DNA of 64,000 nucleotides from Paracoccus thiocyanatus (GCF_900156255.1 NZ_FTMK01000011.1:1-64000); one strand, 5' to 3'. Shown: positions 25,726 to 34,258, counted from the first letter of the stretch. The notes: a model not told the origin generated them from the sequence alone. Numbers and translations are program-made.

Positions 25726-28443
25726 TCAGGCGGGGGTGGCGGCGCCGGCAGGGGCGCGGCCGCGTTCGATGTCGTGCAAAAGCCCGCCCGGCCGGGTGTA
25801 GAACACCCAGGTCACGGCAAGGCACAGCACGTAGAAGCCCAGAAAGGCCCACAGCGCGCCAAGCGCCGATCCGGTCAGCGCGATAGAGCTGCCGTAAGCC
25901 TTTGGGATGAAGAAGCCGCCATAGGCGCCGATCGCGCTGGTGAATGCGATGATGGCGGCGGATTCGCGGTCGGACTGGCGGCGGCGATCCTCGGGGGAAA
26001 GCTGCGGCTCAAGCCGGGCGACTTCCTTGCGCATGATGACGGGGATCATCTGGAAGGTCGAGGAATTGCCGACCCCGGTAAAGAAGAACAGCGCCATGAA
26101 GCCCGCGAAGAAGCCCCAGAAGGACAGCGCCTGAAGCGAGACGATGACCAGCCCGACCGAGGCGATCATGCCGGCAAAGACCCAGAAGGTCACGCGCCCG
26201 CCGCCGACCCGGTCGGAAAGCCAGCCCGTGCCCGCGCGGCTAAGCGCGCCGACCAGCGGCCCCAGGAACACGAATTGCAGCGCGTTCACATCCGGGAAGG
26301 CCAGCTTGATCAGCAAGGGGAAGCCCGCCGAATAGCCGATGAAGCTGCCGAAGGTGCCGATATACAGCAGGCACATCACCCAGTTGTGCAGCCGGCTGAA
26401 GATCACCGCCTGTTCGCGGAAGCTGGCGCGGGCGTCGGTGATGTCGTTCATGCCCAGCCATGCCGCGATGGTCGAGGCGATGATGAAGGGCACCCAGACA
26501 AAGCCGGCGTTCTGCATCCACAGCCGGCTGCCGTCCGACAGTTCCTGAGCCGCGCCGCCCATGGCGCCAAAGACGCCCATGGTGATGACGATGGGCACCA
26601 GGAACTGCATCAGCGACACGCCCAGGTTGCCCAGGCCCGCGTTCAGCCCCAGCGCATTGCCCTTTTCGGCCTTGGGAAAGAAGAAGCTGATATTGGCCAT
26701 GGACGAGGCGAAGTTGGCGCCCCCCAGCCCGCATAGCAGCGCCAGCACCACGAAGATCAGATAGGGGGTCGAGGGATCCTGCACCGCATAGCCGATGCCC
26801 ATGGCCGGGATCAGCAGCGAGGCGGTGGACAGCGTGGTCCACAGCCGCCCGCCAAAGATCGGCACCATGAAGCTGTAGAAGATGCGCAGCGTCGCCCCCG
26901 ACAGCGCCGGCAGCGCCGCCAGCCAGAAAAGCTGGTCCTGGGTAAAGGCAAAGCCGATCAGCGGCAGCTTGGCCACCACCACCGACCAGACCATCCAGAC
27001 CGAGAAGGCCAGCGTCAGCGCCGGGATCGAGATCCACAGGTTGCGCCTTGCGACCTTGCGGCCCTGTTCGGCCCAGAAGGTCGGGTTCTCGGGGCGCCAA
27101 TCGTCCAGGACGCGCGGCATCACCGTGCGTTCGGGGTCATGCACCTCGGCCAGTTCGGGAAAGTTCGGCAGCCGGTCCAGGGCCCGGCCCTGCGCCCGGC
27201 GCTCCATGGCGCGGATCGACATGTGCATCCAGGCCATCGACACGATGACGACCAGGAACAGCAGCGCAAAGCTGGAGGTCCAGATCCCCGTCAGGTCCAG
27301 AAGCGCGCCGAAGACGATGGGCAGGATGAAACCGCCCAGCCCGCCGATCATGCCGACAAGCCCACCGACCGAGCCGACATGGTTCGGGTAATAGACCGGG
27401 ATATGCTTGAAGATCGCGGCCTTGCCCAGGCTCATGAAGAAACCCAGCGCAAACAGCGTGACCACAAAGGGCCACAGCCCCATTTCTGTCGAGAACGAGA
27501 TCGGCCCGTCCATGCCGCGGATCGTGTAATCGGTCGGCGGATAGGACAGCATGAACAGGAACAGGGCGCTGAAGCCAAAGGTCCAATACATCACCGTGCG
27601 CGCGCCGAAGCGGTCCGACAGGATGCCGCCATAGGCGCGGAAGATGCTGGCCGACAGGCTGAAGGCCGCCGCCGCCATGCCCGCAAGCCGCAGGTCGACG
27701 CCGTAAACCTGGGTCAGGTAATGCGGCAGCCACAGCGCCAGCGCGACGAAGCCGCCGAAGACGAAGAAATAGTAAAGCGCGAAGCGCCAGACTTGCAGCT
27801 TTTTCAGCGGCGCGAATTGCTCGGCCAGGCTGGGGGCGGCGATGCCCTGGGCGCGGCGCGCCTCGAAATCGGGATCGTCGCGGGCAACCAGGAAAAACAC
27901 CACGCCCATCAGCGCGATGCCCACCGCCCAGATCTGCGCCACCGCCTGCCAACCCCAGGCGACCAGGATGAAGGGGGCCAGGAACTTGGTCACGGCGGCG
28001 CCGACATTGCCCATGCCGAAAATGCCAAGCGCGGTGCCCTGGCGCGCGGCCGGGAACCATTTCGAGACATAGGCGACGCCGATGATGAAGGAACCGCCTG
28101 CCATGCCCACGCCAAGCGCGGCCAGCAGGAATTCGGCATAGCTGTCGGCCCAGGTCAGCGCCCAGGTGGCGATGCCGGTGAACAGCATTTGCAGCGAAAA
28201 CACCAGCCGCCCGCCGAAGCGTTCGGTCCAGACGCCCAGGATCAGCCGGATCAGCGACCCGGTCAGGATGGGCGTGGCGATCAGCACCCCATATTCGAAC
28301 TCGTTCAGGCCGAGTTCCTGCTTGATGGTGATCCCGATGATCGAAAATATCGTCCAGACCGCGAAGCAAAGCGTAAAGGCGGTGGTGCTGAGCCAAAGCG
28401 CCCTTTGCTGCTGCGTCTGGGAAGTGGAACCTGGGTCCGGCAT
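25726..28443 (-). CDS. narK: NarK1-NarK2 fusion, nitrate/proton symporter and nitrate/nitrite antiporter
   Basis: This 905-residue protein is two complete major-facilitator transporters in one chain, as in Paracoccus. Residues about 20-420 form NarK1, which starts uptake by nitrate/proton symport. Residues about 470-890 form NarK2, which exchanges nitrate for nitrite. Each half has about twelve helices. Nitrate signature motifs are visible (GVGMAGGSFIIGVAYVSKWF and GSVGGLVGMIGGLGGFILP in the first half; GLGGANFASSMANISFFFPK and GLNAGLGNLGVSLMQFLVP in the second). The linker carries a conserved stretch before NPTFWAEQGRKVARRNLW. It is the first gene of the nar operon and has an FNR box 41.5 bases before a predicted start at 28483. 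Confidence 0.96.
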   Translation of the reverse strand: MPDPGSTSQTQQQRALWLSTTAFTLCFAVWTIFSIIGITIKQELGLNEFEYGVLIATPILTGSLIRLILGVWTERFGGRLVFSLQMLFTGIATWALTWADSYAEFLLAALGVGMAGGSFIIGVAYVSKWFPAARQGTALGIFGMGNVGAAVTKFLAPFILVAWGWQAVAQIWAVGIALMGVVFFLVARDDPDFEARRAQGIAAPSLAEQFAPLKKLQVWRFALYYFFVFGGFVALALWLPHYLTQVYGVDLRLAGMAAAAFSLSASIFRAYGGILSDRFGARTVMYWTFGFSALFLFMLSYPPTDYTIRGMDGPISFSTEMGLWPFVVTLFALGFFMSLGKAAIFKHIPVYYPNHVGSVGGLVGMIGGLGGFILPIVFGALLDLTGIWTSSFALLFLVVIVSMAWMHMSIRAMERRAQGRALDRLPNFPELAEVHDPERTVMPRVLDDWRPENPTFWAEQGRKVARRNLWISIPALTLAFSVWMVWSVVVAKLPLIGFAFTQDQLFWLAALPALSGATLRIFYSFMVPIFGGRLWTTLSTASLLIPAMGIGYAVQDPSTPYLIFVVLALLCGLGGANFASSMANISFFFPKAEKGNALGLNAGLGNLGVSLMQFLVPIVITMGVFGAMGGAAQELSDGSRLWMQNAGFVWVPFIIASTIAAWLGMNDITDARASFREQAVIFSRLHNWVMCLLYIGTFGSFIGYSAGFPLLIKLAFPDVNALQFVFLGPLVGALSRAGTGWLSDRVGGGRVTFWVFAGMIASVGLVIVSLQALSFWGFFAGFMALFFFTGVGNSSTFQMIPVIMRKEVARLEPQLSPEDRRRQSDRESAAIIAFTSAIGAYGGFFIPKAYGSSIALTGSALGALWAFLGFYVLCLAVTWVFYTRPGGLLHDIERGRAPAGAATPA

Positions 28444-28517
28444 GGCGGCTGCTCCGTTTGGATCGTTCGCGCGCTTGTTTCTGCGGCTTACCCATCACGG
28501 CACCCCGGCCGGAATGT

Positions 28518-28531
28518 TTGATCTGAATCAA
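28518..28531 (-). promoter_or_regulatory. FNR box for narKGHJI (TTGATCTGAATCAA)
   Basis: This is a perfect TTGAT-N4-ATCAA site. With -41.5 placement the nar transcript would begin near 28483, leaving a 40-base leader before the narK ATG at 28443. FnrP activation and NarR co-activation of this operon are known in Paracoccus. NarR has no separate motif that I can distinguish here. Confidence 0.88.
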
Positions 28532-28654
28532 CTTTCGTCGGGCGGCCGGGGAAAAGCGACGCGATTTGGGTTTTGTCCCCCGCAACACGAGTAAATGCAC
28601 AAAACATAATGCCGCGTTCACGGATTCGGTCAACGACAAATCCCGGCTGGCCGG

Positions 28655-28668
28655 TTGACAATAATCAA
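28655..28668 (+). promoter_or_regulatory. FNR-type box upstream of narR (TTGACAATAATCAA)
   Basis: Nine of ten consensus bases match. The centre at 28661.5 predicts a narR transcript start near 28703, giving a 24-base leader to the ATG at 28727. The two boxes in this divergent region are 137 bases apart, so narR and narKGHJI can be controlled separately by FNR-family regulators. Confidence 0.75.
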
Positions 28669-28726
28669 GGTAAATATCATCACCGCGGCCGATTCTGGCC
28701 AAATCAGAGGCGAAAGGTCGACCCAG

Positions 28727-29431
28727 ATGCGCGAAGAGGACCGCAACGATATTCGCAACTTGCCGCTGTTTCGCAACATGACCAGCCCGGCATTCGACGC
28801 GCTGATGCATGCGGCCTATGACCAGGTGTTTCCCGCGCAGCTTGAACTGATCCAGCAGGGCGAGGTGGCGAATTTCCTGCATGTCATGCTGGAGGGCGCG
28901 GTCGAGCTTTATGCAAATTGGCAGGAACGCGACACGACCATGGCGGTGGTCCAGCCGGTGACGACCTTCATCCTGGCGGCCTGCATGCGCGACGCGCCCT
29001 ATCTGATGTCGGCGCGCACCTTGCAGCGTTCGCGCATCGTGCTGATCCCGGCCGTGGATGTGCGCGCGGCCTTTGCCCGCGACCACGGCTTTGCGCTGGC
29101 CGCGGTCCAGGACCTGTCCGAGGGCTATCGCAACCTCGTGCGCCATGCCAAGAACCTGAAGCTGCGCAATGCCCGCGAAAGGCTGGGGGCCTATCTGTGG
29201 CAGCGCTCGCTGGATGCGGGGGGCGTGCAGGGATTCGTGCTGCCGCAGGAAAAGCGGCTCTTGGCCTCTTACCTGGGGATGACGCCGGAAAGCCTGTCGC
29301 GCGCCTTCAAGGCCCTGCGCGATCACGGCGTCCATATCGACGGCATGCGCGTCACCATCACCGATGCGGCGGCGCTCAAGGCGCTGGTCCAGCCCAACAC
29401 GCTGCTGGACACGACGCTGAACATCCCCTGA
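28727..29431 (+). CDS. narR: NarR, CRP/FNR-family nitrate/nitrite-responsive regulator
   Basis: NarR activates narKGHJI in response to nitrate or nitrite in Paracoccus. The 234-residue protein has a cyclic-nucleotide-binding-like sensor domain (about 20-130) and a C-terminal helix-turn-helix (about 165-225: QEKRLLASYLGMTPESLSRA). This contains the E-SR recognition pattern that fits TTGAT half-sites. It lacks the N-terminal cysteine cluster that gives FNR its oxygen-sensing Fe-S centre, so it should not sense oxygen itself. The ATG at 28727 was chosen over an in-frame earlier start because it follows AAAGG and fits the family length. It is divergent from narK. Confidence 0.88.
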   Translation: MREEDRNDIRNLPLFRNMTSPAFDALMHAAYDQVFPAQLELIQQGEVANFLHVMLEGAVELYANWQERDTTMAVVQPVTTFILAACMRDAPYLMSARTLQRSRIVLIPAVDVRAAFARDHGFALAAVQDLSEGYRNLVRHAKNLKLRNARERLGAYLWQRSLDAGGVQGFVLPQEKRLLASYLGMTPESLSRAFKALRDHGVHIDGMRVTITDAAALKALVQPNTLLDTTLNIP

Positions 29432-29523
29432 CCGGGCCGGATTTGACCGCAAGCGGCGGAGTGCAATGGTCGCCGGCCGGTGCCAGATATGCTAGCAGGA
29501 CATGCAGCAGAAAGGTTCCCGCC

Positions 29524-30594
29524 ATGGACCAGGCCCCGATCCCCACCGAAAGCGATCCCCGCTGGCAGCTTGTGCTGGCGCGCGATGCGGCGTCGGATGG
29601 CCGCTTCGTCTACGCGGTGCGCACCACCGGGGTCTATTGCCGCCCCTCTTGCCCCTCGCGCCGCGCCAGGCCGCAGAACGTGACGCTTTACCCATCGCCC
29701 GACGCGGCCGAGGCGGCGGGCTTTCGCCCCTGCCGCCGCTGCAATCCCAGGGGCGCTTCGGTGGCCCAGGCCAATGCCGCCCTGGTCGCCGCCGCCTGCC
29801 GCCTGATCGAGCAGGCCCAGACGCCGCCCAGCCTGGACGCGCTGGCCGCGGCCGCCGGGGTCAGCCCGTTCCATTTCCACCGCCAGTTCAAGGCCGCGAC
29901 CGGGCTGACGCCGCGCGCCTATGCCGCCGCCCATCGCGCCGGCCGGTTGCGGGACAGGCTGGACCAGGGCGACAGCGTCACCCAGGCGATCTATGCCGCC
30001 GGCTTCGGCTCGAACAGCCGCTTCTACGAAGGCGCGGACGGGATGCTGGGCATGACGCCCTCGGCCTGGCGCAAGGGCGGCGCGGGGGCCGATATCCGCT
30101 TTGCCCTGGGCCAATGCGCGCTAGGCGCCATCCTGGTCGCGCAAAGCGGCCGCGGCATCTGCGCCATCGCGCTGGGGGACGATCCCGAAACGCTGCTGCA
30201 CGATTTCCAGGACCGTTTCCCGGCCGCCAGCCTGATCGGCAACGATACCGCCTTCAAGGCGCTGGTCGCCCGCGTCGTGGGCTTCGTCGAGGCGCCCGGC
30301 ATCGGGCTGGACCTGCCGCTGGACATCCGCGGCACCGCCTTTCAGCAGCGGGTCTGGCAGGCGCTGCGCCAGATCCCGCCCGGCACCACCGCCAGCTACG
30401 CCGAAATCGCCCGCCGCATCGGCGCGCCGCGCGCCAGCCGCGCCGTGGCCGGGGCCTGCGCCGCCAATGCGATCGCGGTGGCCATCCCCTGCCACCGGGT
30501 GCTGCGCAGCGACGGGGCGCTGTCGGGCTATCGCTGGGGCCTGGCGCGCAAGCGCGACTTGCTCGACCGCGAAGCCGCGCCCCGGCGCAAGTGA
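29524..30594 (+). CDS. ada: Ada, bifunctional methylphosphotriester/O6-methylguanine-DNA methyltransferase and regulator
   Basis: Ada removes methyl groups from DNA and activates the adaptive response to alkylation. The 356-residue protein has all three parts. The N-terminal zinc domain contains VYCRPSCPSRRA and FRPCRRCNPRGA, where the first cysteine accepts the methyl group from phosphotriesters. An AraC-type helix-turn-helix covers about residues 85-180 (FHFHRQFKAATGLTPRAYAAA). The C-terminal transferase has GTTASYAEIARRIGAP and active-site PCHRV. The start at 29524 follows GAAAGG. The gene stands 92 bases behind narR but appears unrelated to denitrification. Another alkylation repair gene, alkB, is 6 kb away. 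Confidence 0.95.
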   Translation: MDQAPIPTESDPRWQLVLARDAASDGRFVYAVRTTGVYCRPSCPSRRARPQNVTLYPSPDAAEAAGFRPCRRCNPRGASVAQANAALVAAACRLIEQAQTPPSLDALAAAAGVSPFHFHRQFKAATGLTPRAYAAAHRAGRLRDRLDQGDSVTQAIYAAGFGSNSRFYEGADGMLGMTPSAWRKGGAGADIRFALGQCALGAILVAQSGRGICAIALGDDPETLLHDFQDRFPAASLIGNDTAFKALVARVVGFVEAPGIGLDLPLDIRGTAFQQRVWQALRQIPPGTTASYAEIARRIGAPRASRAVAGACAANAIAVAIPCHRVLRSDGALSGYRWGLARKRDLLDREAAPRRK

Positions 30595-30722
30595 CGGGTG
30601 CAACCGCATGCCTGCCAGCCACATTGATAAATGTTTGCGCCGGGAAAAATGGGGCTTCCCAGGCCCTGCCGGCATGATCAGGATGAAAGGACAATTTACG
30701 GATTCTGACGCGGAGCGCGCGG

Positions 30723-30803
30723 ATGAGGATCTATCATCTGATTTTCATGGCCCAGGTCGCCGGACTTGTCGGACTGCTTGGCGCCGCCATTCTGTACTGG
30801 TGA
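30723..30803 (+). CDS. Candidate 26-residue membrane peptide
   Basis: A short reading frame, MRIYHLIFMAQVAGLVGLLG plus AAILYW, encodes essentially one hydrophobic helix with a basic start and an aromatic end, the shape of a small membrane subunit. GGAG lies seven bases upstream of the ATG, a good spacing. It lies alone between ada and a FadR-type regulator on the same strand. I do not recognise the family. It could be a subunit or regulator of a larger membrane complex, or an accidental frame; a longer frame (30674-30865) covers the same bases but is not gene-like. Confidence 0.42.
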   Translation: MRIYHLIFMAQVAGLVGLLGAAILYW

Positions 30804-30861
30804 CGATTGCGCCACCGACGCCATGGCTTGACAGCATCGTCCCAGATGCAACATTGGCGCC

Positions 30862-31575
30862 ATGAACAAGGTGGCTGATTGGTTGACCCAAAAGAGCCCG
30901 GTCAGTCGGAAAAACGCCGCCGAAACGGTGTTCGAGGATTTGCGCGGCGCGATACTGGCCGGCCGGCTGCCGGTCGGCACCCGGCTGCCCTCCGAGGCCA
31001 AGCTGGCCGGGCATTACGGCGTCAGCCGCCCGATCATCCGCGAGGCCATGCGCTCGCTGCAAACTCTGGGCCTGACGCGCAGCCGCAGCGGCAGCGGCAG
31101 CTTCGTCATCTCGGACCGCCACGCCCCCGAACTCGCCTATGGCAGCTACTCGGCGCGCGAGATGATCGAGGCCCGGCCCCTGATCGAGATCCCCGCCGCC
31201 GGCTGGGCCGCGCTGCGCCGCAGCCCCGAGGACATGGCCCGGCTTCTTCAGCTTTGCGACGGCATGGAGCGACAAGAGGATGCGCTGAAATGGGTGCGGC
31301 TGGATTCCGATTTCCACTGCCTGATCGCCGAAGCCGCCCGCAACCGGCTGTTCGTCCGCATCGTCGCCGATTTCCGCGAGGCGCTGATGCGTCAGTCGGA
31401 ACTGGTGAACCTGATGGCGGACCGCCGCGTCACCTCGAACAGCGAACATCGCCGCATCGCCCAGGCGATCGCCGCCGGCTCCGAGACCGAGGCCCGCGCC
31501 GCGATGCGCGACCACCTGGACGTGGTCGAGCAGGCGATGACCTGGATCACCAGCCAGCGCGCGGCCCGCTCGTGA
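30862..31575 (+). CDS. FadR/GntR-family (FCD domain) transcriptional regulator
   Basis: The 237-residue protein has an N-terminal winged helix (AAETVFEDLRGAILAGRLPV, LPSEAKLAGHYGVSRPIIRE) and an FCD ligand-binding domain from about residue 90 (DSDFHCLIAEAARNRLF, NSEHRRIAQAIAAGSETEAR) with metal-binding Asp and His residues. Members usually repress catabolic operons and respond to an organic acid. A TTGACA element at 30828-30833 may be its -35 region. The asparaginase gene follows on the same strand, and the ureide and purine genes lie beyond, so it may control nitrogen-compound use here. The target is inference. Confidence 0.86.
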   Translation: MNKVADWLTQKSPVSRKNAAETVFEDLRGAILAGRLPVGTRLPSEAKLAGHYGVSRPIIREAMRSLQTLGLTRSRSGSGSFVISDRHAPELAYGSYSAREMIEARPLIEIPAAGWAALRRSPEDMARLLQLCDGMERQEDALKWVRLDSDFHCLIAEAARNRLFVRIVADFREALMRQSELVNLMADRRVTSNSEHRRIAQAIAAGSETEARAAMRDHLDVVEQAMTWITSQRAARS

Positions 31576-31731
31576 CCCCGGCCGCCCGGCGTGCCCCGCG
31601 ATGGGGACGGGCCGGGGCGCGGCTTGACCCCGGCCCCTGGGCTGTTTAATCGCACGCCATCAGACAGGTTGCGGCAGGCCGGCCCAGGCCCGCGCATCTG
31701 CCAGGGGGGCCACAGCCATGCGGATTTCGTC

Positions 31732-32676
31732 GTGACGCCGGCCGGGCGGCTGCCGGTGCTGGCGGTGCTTGCCACCGGCGGCACCATCGCCAGCCGGCGC
31801 GGTGCCGATGGCGCCGCCAGCCCTCGGCTGGGCGCCGGGGATATCCTGGCGCAACTGCCGCAGATGCAGGCCGAACTGCGCCCGCGCGAATTGCTGGCCA
31901 AGGATTCCGCCAGCCTGTCGCTCGACGACATGCAGCGCATCAGCGATGCGGTCGCCGCGGAACTGGCCGATCCCGGCATCGACGGCATCGTCGCGCTGCA
32001 CGGCACCGACGCGATGGAGGAAACCGCGCTTTTGGTGCAATTGCAGACCGCCGCCCGCAAGCCGGTCCTGTTCACCGGCGCACAGCTTCCCGCGGACCAT
32101 CCGCACCCGGATGGGGTCCTGAACCTGGCCGATGCGATCCGCGCGGCCCTGCAACCGGGGGCGCGGGGTGTCGCCCTGGCCTTTGGCGGCCGGGTGCTTC
32201 CCGTCTGGGGCCTTTACAAGGCCAGCGTCGAGGCAGCCGATGCCTTTCGCCGCGTGGCCGACGAAGCGCCGACCATCAGCCGCCCGCTGCCGGCGCCGGT
32301 CACCGGGCTGCGGGTGGATATCGTGGCCGCCCATCCGGGCAGCGACGGGCTGCATCTGGACGCCAGCATCGCCGCCGGGGCGCGCGGCATCGTGATCTCG
32401 GCGCTGGGGGCGGGCAATGGCGCCCCCGCCCTGGTCGCGGCCATCGCCCGCGCCCGCAGCCGGGACGTGCCGGTCGTGGTGTCCAGCCGGGTGCCCGAAG
32501 GGCTTTTGTCGCCGCTCTACGGCGGCGGCGGCGGCGGCCATGACATGCGCCGGGCCGGGGCCATCCATGCCCGGCTGCTGCGACCCGGACAGGCGCGCAT
32601 CCTGCTGGCGGCGATGCTTGCCAATGGCTGTTCGCAGGCCGAAATCACCCGCGCCTTCGAAGCGCCGCCGGCCTGA
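31732..32676 (+). CDS. Asparaginase
   Basis: Asparaginase hydrolyses L-asparagine to aspartate and ammonia. The 314-residue sequence has both threonine active-site motifs: VLATGGTIAS near the N-terminus and LHGTDAMEETALLVQ near residue 88. FTGAQLPADHPHPDG and the C-terminal GLLSPLYGGGGGGHDM follow. No signal peptide is evident, so it is probably cytoplasmic. The start is uncertain: the GTG at 31732 is the only start codon just before the conserved beginning, and the ribosome site is weak. The 156 bases before it, after the regulator stop, hold no convincing promoter or gene. Confidence 0.86.
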   Translation: MTPAGRLPVLAVLATGGTIASRRGADGAASPRLGAGDILAQLPQMQAELRPRELLAKDSASLSLDDMQRISDAVAAELADPGIDGIVALHGTDAMEETALLVQLQTAARKPVLFTGAQLPADHPHPDGVLNLADAIRAALQPGARGVALAFGGRVLPVWGLYKASVEAADAFRRVADEAPTISRPLPAPVTGLRVDIVAAHPGSDGLHLDASIAAGARGIVISALGAGNGAPALVAAIARARSRDVPVVVSSRVPEGLLSPLYGGGGGGHDMRRAGAIHARLLRPGQARILLAAMLANGCSQAEITRAFEAPPA

Positions 32677-32700
32677 CCGGACCCGACCCGGCCCGAAGCC

Positions 32701-32757
32701 GCAATTCTTTCGTGGACAAATATCCTCGGGGGGTCCGGGGGGCAGACAGCCCCCCGG
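32701..32757. repeat. Intergenic hairpin and GATATTTG-type repeat unit
   Basis: Between the convergent asparaginase and permease genes is a 9-bp GC stem (32735-32743 with 32749-32757). On the minus strand a CCCCCCGAGGATATTTG segment follows. This composite (G-rich hairpin, then C-run, then ATATTTG) resembles intergenic units seen at other gene ends in this window (36660, 39344, 57689, 58545). It may act as a transcription or mRNA end signal. Confidence 0.5.
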
Positions 32758-32766
32758 CAGCCGCCG

Positions 32767-34131
32767 TCACTCCATGAAGAAGGCAAAGCGGATCACGAAC
32801 AGCGCCGCCACGATCCAGGTCGCGGCATGCACCTCGCGCGCGCGGCCGGTCGCCAGCTTGATCGCGGCATAGCTGACAAAGCCGAAGGCCAGGCCATTGG
32901 CGATGGAATAGGTAAAAGGCATCATCAGCGCCGTCAGCACGGCCGGGGCGCTTTCGGTCACGTCGCTCCAGGCGATCTCCTCGAATTCGCGCACCATCAG
33001 GCAGGCGACGTAAAGCAGCGCCGGCGCGGTGGCATAGGCCGGGACCGATCCCGCTAGCGGCGCAAAGAACACCGCCAGCAGGAACAGCACCGCCACGACC
33101 AGCGCGGTCAGCCCGGTGCGCCCGCCCGCCTGCACGCCCGAGGCGCTTTCGACATAGGCGGTGGTCGAACTGGTGCCCAGCATGGATCCCGCCAGGATCG
33201 CCGTCGAATCCGCCATCAGCGCCCGGCCCAGGTTTTTGTTGGTATGGGTCGGCCCCTCGGTCAGCAGCCCGGCGCGCTTGGCCACGCCGATCAGTGTGCC
33301 GGTGGCGTCAAAGACCTCGACCAGCACCATGACCAGGATGACGTGGAAGATGCCCACCGTCAGCGCGCCGGCGATATCCAACTGCAAAAAGGTCGGCATG
33401 ATCGAGGGCGGCATCGAGATCACCCCGGCAAAGGGGCTGGCGCCGATGGCGATGGAAACGACGGTGATGACCAGGATGCCGATCAGGATCGCACCGCGCA
33501 CCTTCAGCGCATCCAGCGCCGCGATGATGAAAAAGCCCAGGATGGCCAGCAGCGTGCCGATCTGGGTCAGGTCGCCCAGGGCGACCAGCGTCGCCGGATT
33601 GTCCACCACGATGCCCGAGTTCTTCAGCGCGATCAGCCCCAGGAACATGCCGATGCCCGCGGCGATGGCGCTGCGCATGGATGTCGGGATGCCCGCGATC
33701 AGCCAGCGCCGGATGCCCGTCACCGACAAAAACAGGAACACCAGGCCCGAGATGAACACCGCCCCCAGCGCCTGTTGCCAGGTGAACCCCAGCGCGCCGA
33801 CCACGGTAAAGGCGAAGAACGCGTTCAGCCCCATGCCGGGCGCCATGCCGATGGGCCAGTTGGCCCACAGCGCCATGATCGCCGATCCCAGCGCCGCCGC
33901 CAGGCAGGTGGCGACGAAGACCGCGTTGCGGTCCATCCCGGTCGAGGACAGGATCTCGGGGTTCACGAAGATGATATAGGCCATGGTCAGGAAGGTGGTG
34001 ATCCCGGCGATCACCTCTGTCCTGACGCTGGTGCCATGGGCCGTCAGGCCGAATTGCTTGTCTAGCACGGTTGCTCCCCCTGGGCTGGCGCTGGCGCCGC
34101 TGGCCGTCAGGCCGGGTTGGTTGTCTGGCAT
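32767..34131 (-). CDS. NCS2-family purine permease (AzgA-like adenine/guanine/hypoxanthine type)
   Basis: This inner-membrane proton symporter takes up purine bases. The 454-residue protein has about twelve to fourteen helices and the AzgA-type segments RTEVIAGITTFLTMAYIIFV at the start, GMAPGMGLNAFFAFTVV near 95 and GTSSTTAYVESASGVQAGGR near 325. The translation start region is duplicated (see repeat 34018-34143). The GTG at 34068 gives the usual family N-terminus, and the ATG at 34131 adds 21 residues that copy it; both have good ribosome sites. It is divergent from the PuuE-UraD gene, so the substrate is probably a purine feeding ureide breakdown. Confidence 0.88.
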   Translation of the reverse strand: MPDNQPGLTASGASASPGGATVLDKQFGLTAHGTSVRTEVIAGITTFLTMAYIIFVNPEILSSTGMDRNAVFVATCLAAALGSAIMALWANWPIGMAPGMGLNAFFAFTVVGALGFTWQQALGAVFISGLVFLFLSVTGIRRWLIAGIPTSMRSAIAAGIGMFLGLIALKNSGIVVDNPATLVALGDLTQIGTLLAILGFFIIAALDALKVRGAILIGILVITVVSIAIGASPFAGVISMPPSIMPTFLQLDIAGALTVGIFHVILVMVLVEVFDATGTLIGVAKRAGLLTEGPTHTNKNLGRALMADSTAILAGSMLGTSSTTAYVESASGVQAGGRTGLTALVVAVLFLLAVFFAPLAGSVPAYATAPALLYVACLMVREFEEIAWSDVTESAPAVLTALMMPFTYSIANGLAFGFVSYAAIKLATGRAREVHAATWIVAALFVIRFAFFME

Positions 34132-34143
34132 GTTTCCTCCCTC
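34018..34143 (-). repeat. Tandem 63-base duplication of the permease translation start region
   Basis: Two adjacent 63-base units (34081-34143 and 34018-34080) each contain a purine-rich ribosome site, a start codon (ATG 34131, GTG 34068) and codons for a peptide of the form DNQPGLTASGAS or DKQFGLTAHGTS. By hand alignment 48 of 63 bases match. The units are in frame, so the upstream start yields a protein with a doubled N-terminus. Confidence 0.8.
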
Positions 34144-34187
34144 GCGACGGATGACCCGCCATGCAGGCCAGATTACGCCTTGCCATC

Positions 34188-34258
34188 TTCAACGAGAATG
34201 CAGGGTCCAGCGACAGAGTTTCAACGAGACGTTTAAGACTGGGACATTTTCAACGCAA
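34188..34258. promoter_or_regulatory. Three direct repeats of TTCAACGAGA in the purine permease / puuE divergent promoter
   Basis: Copies lie at 34188-34197 and 34220-34229 (identical) and 34249-34258 (TTCAACGCAA). They are 32 and 29 bases apart, close to three helical turns, so all face one side of the DNA. The 220-base gap between the divergent permease and puuE genes contains no gene. The repeats are a candidate operator for a shared regulator. Confidence 0.5.

Noticed and set aside
27137..29452. 771-codon minus-strand frame crossing narR, the intergenic region and narK
   Set aside because: It runs antisense through narR and out of frame through narK; the two real genes and their FNR boxes explain the region.
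30674..30865. 63-codon frame overlapping the candidate 26-residue peptide
   Set aside because: It has a poor ribosome site and overlaps the start of the regulator gene; its composition is not that of a protein, whereas the short hydrophobic frame has a good site.
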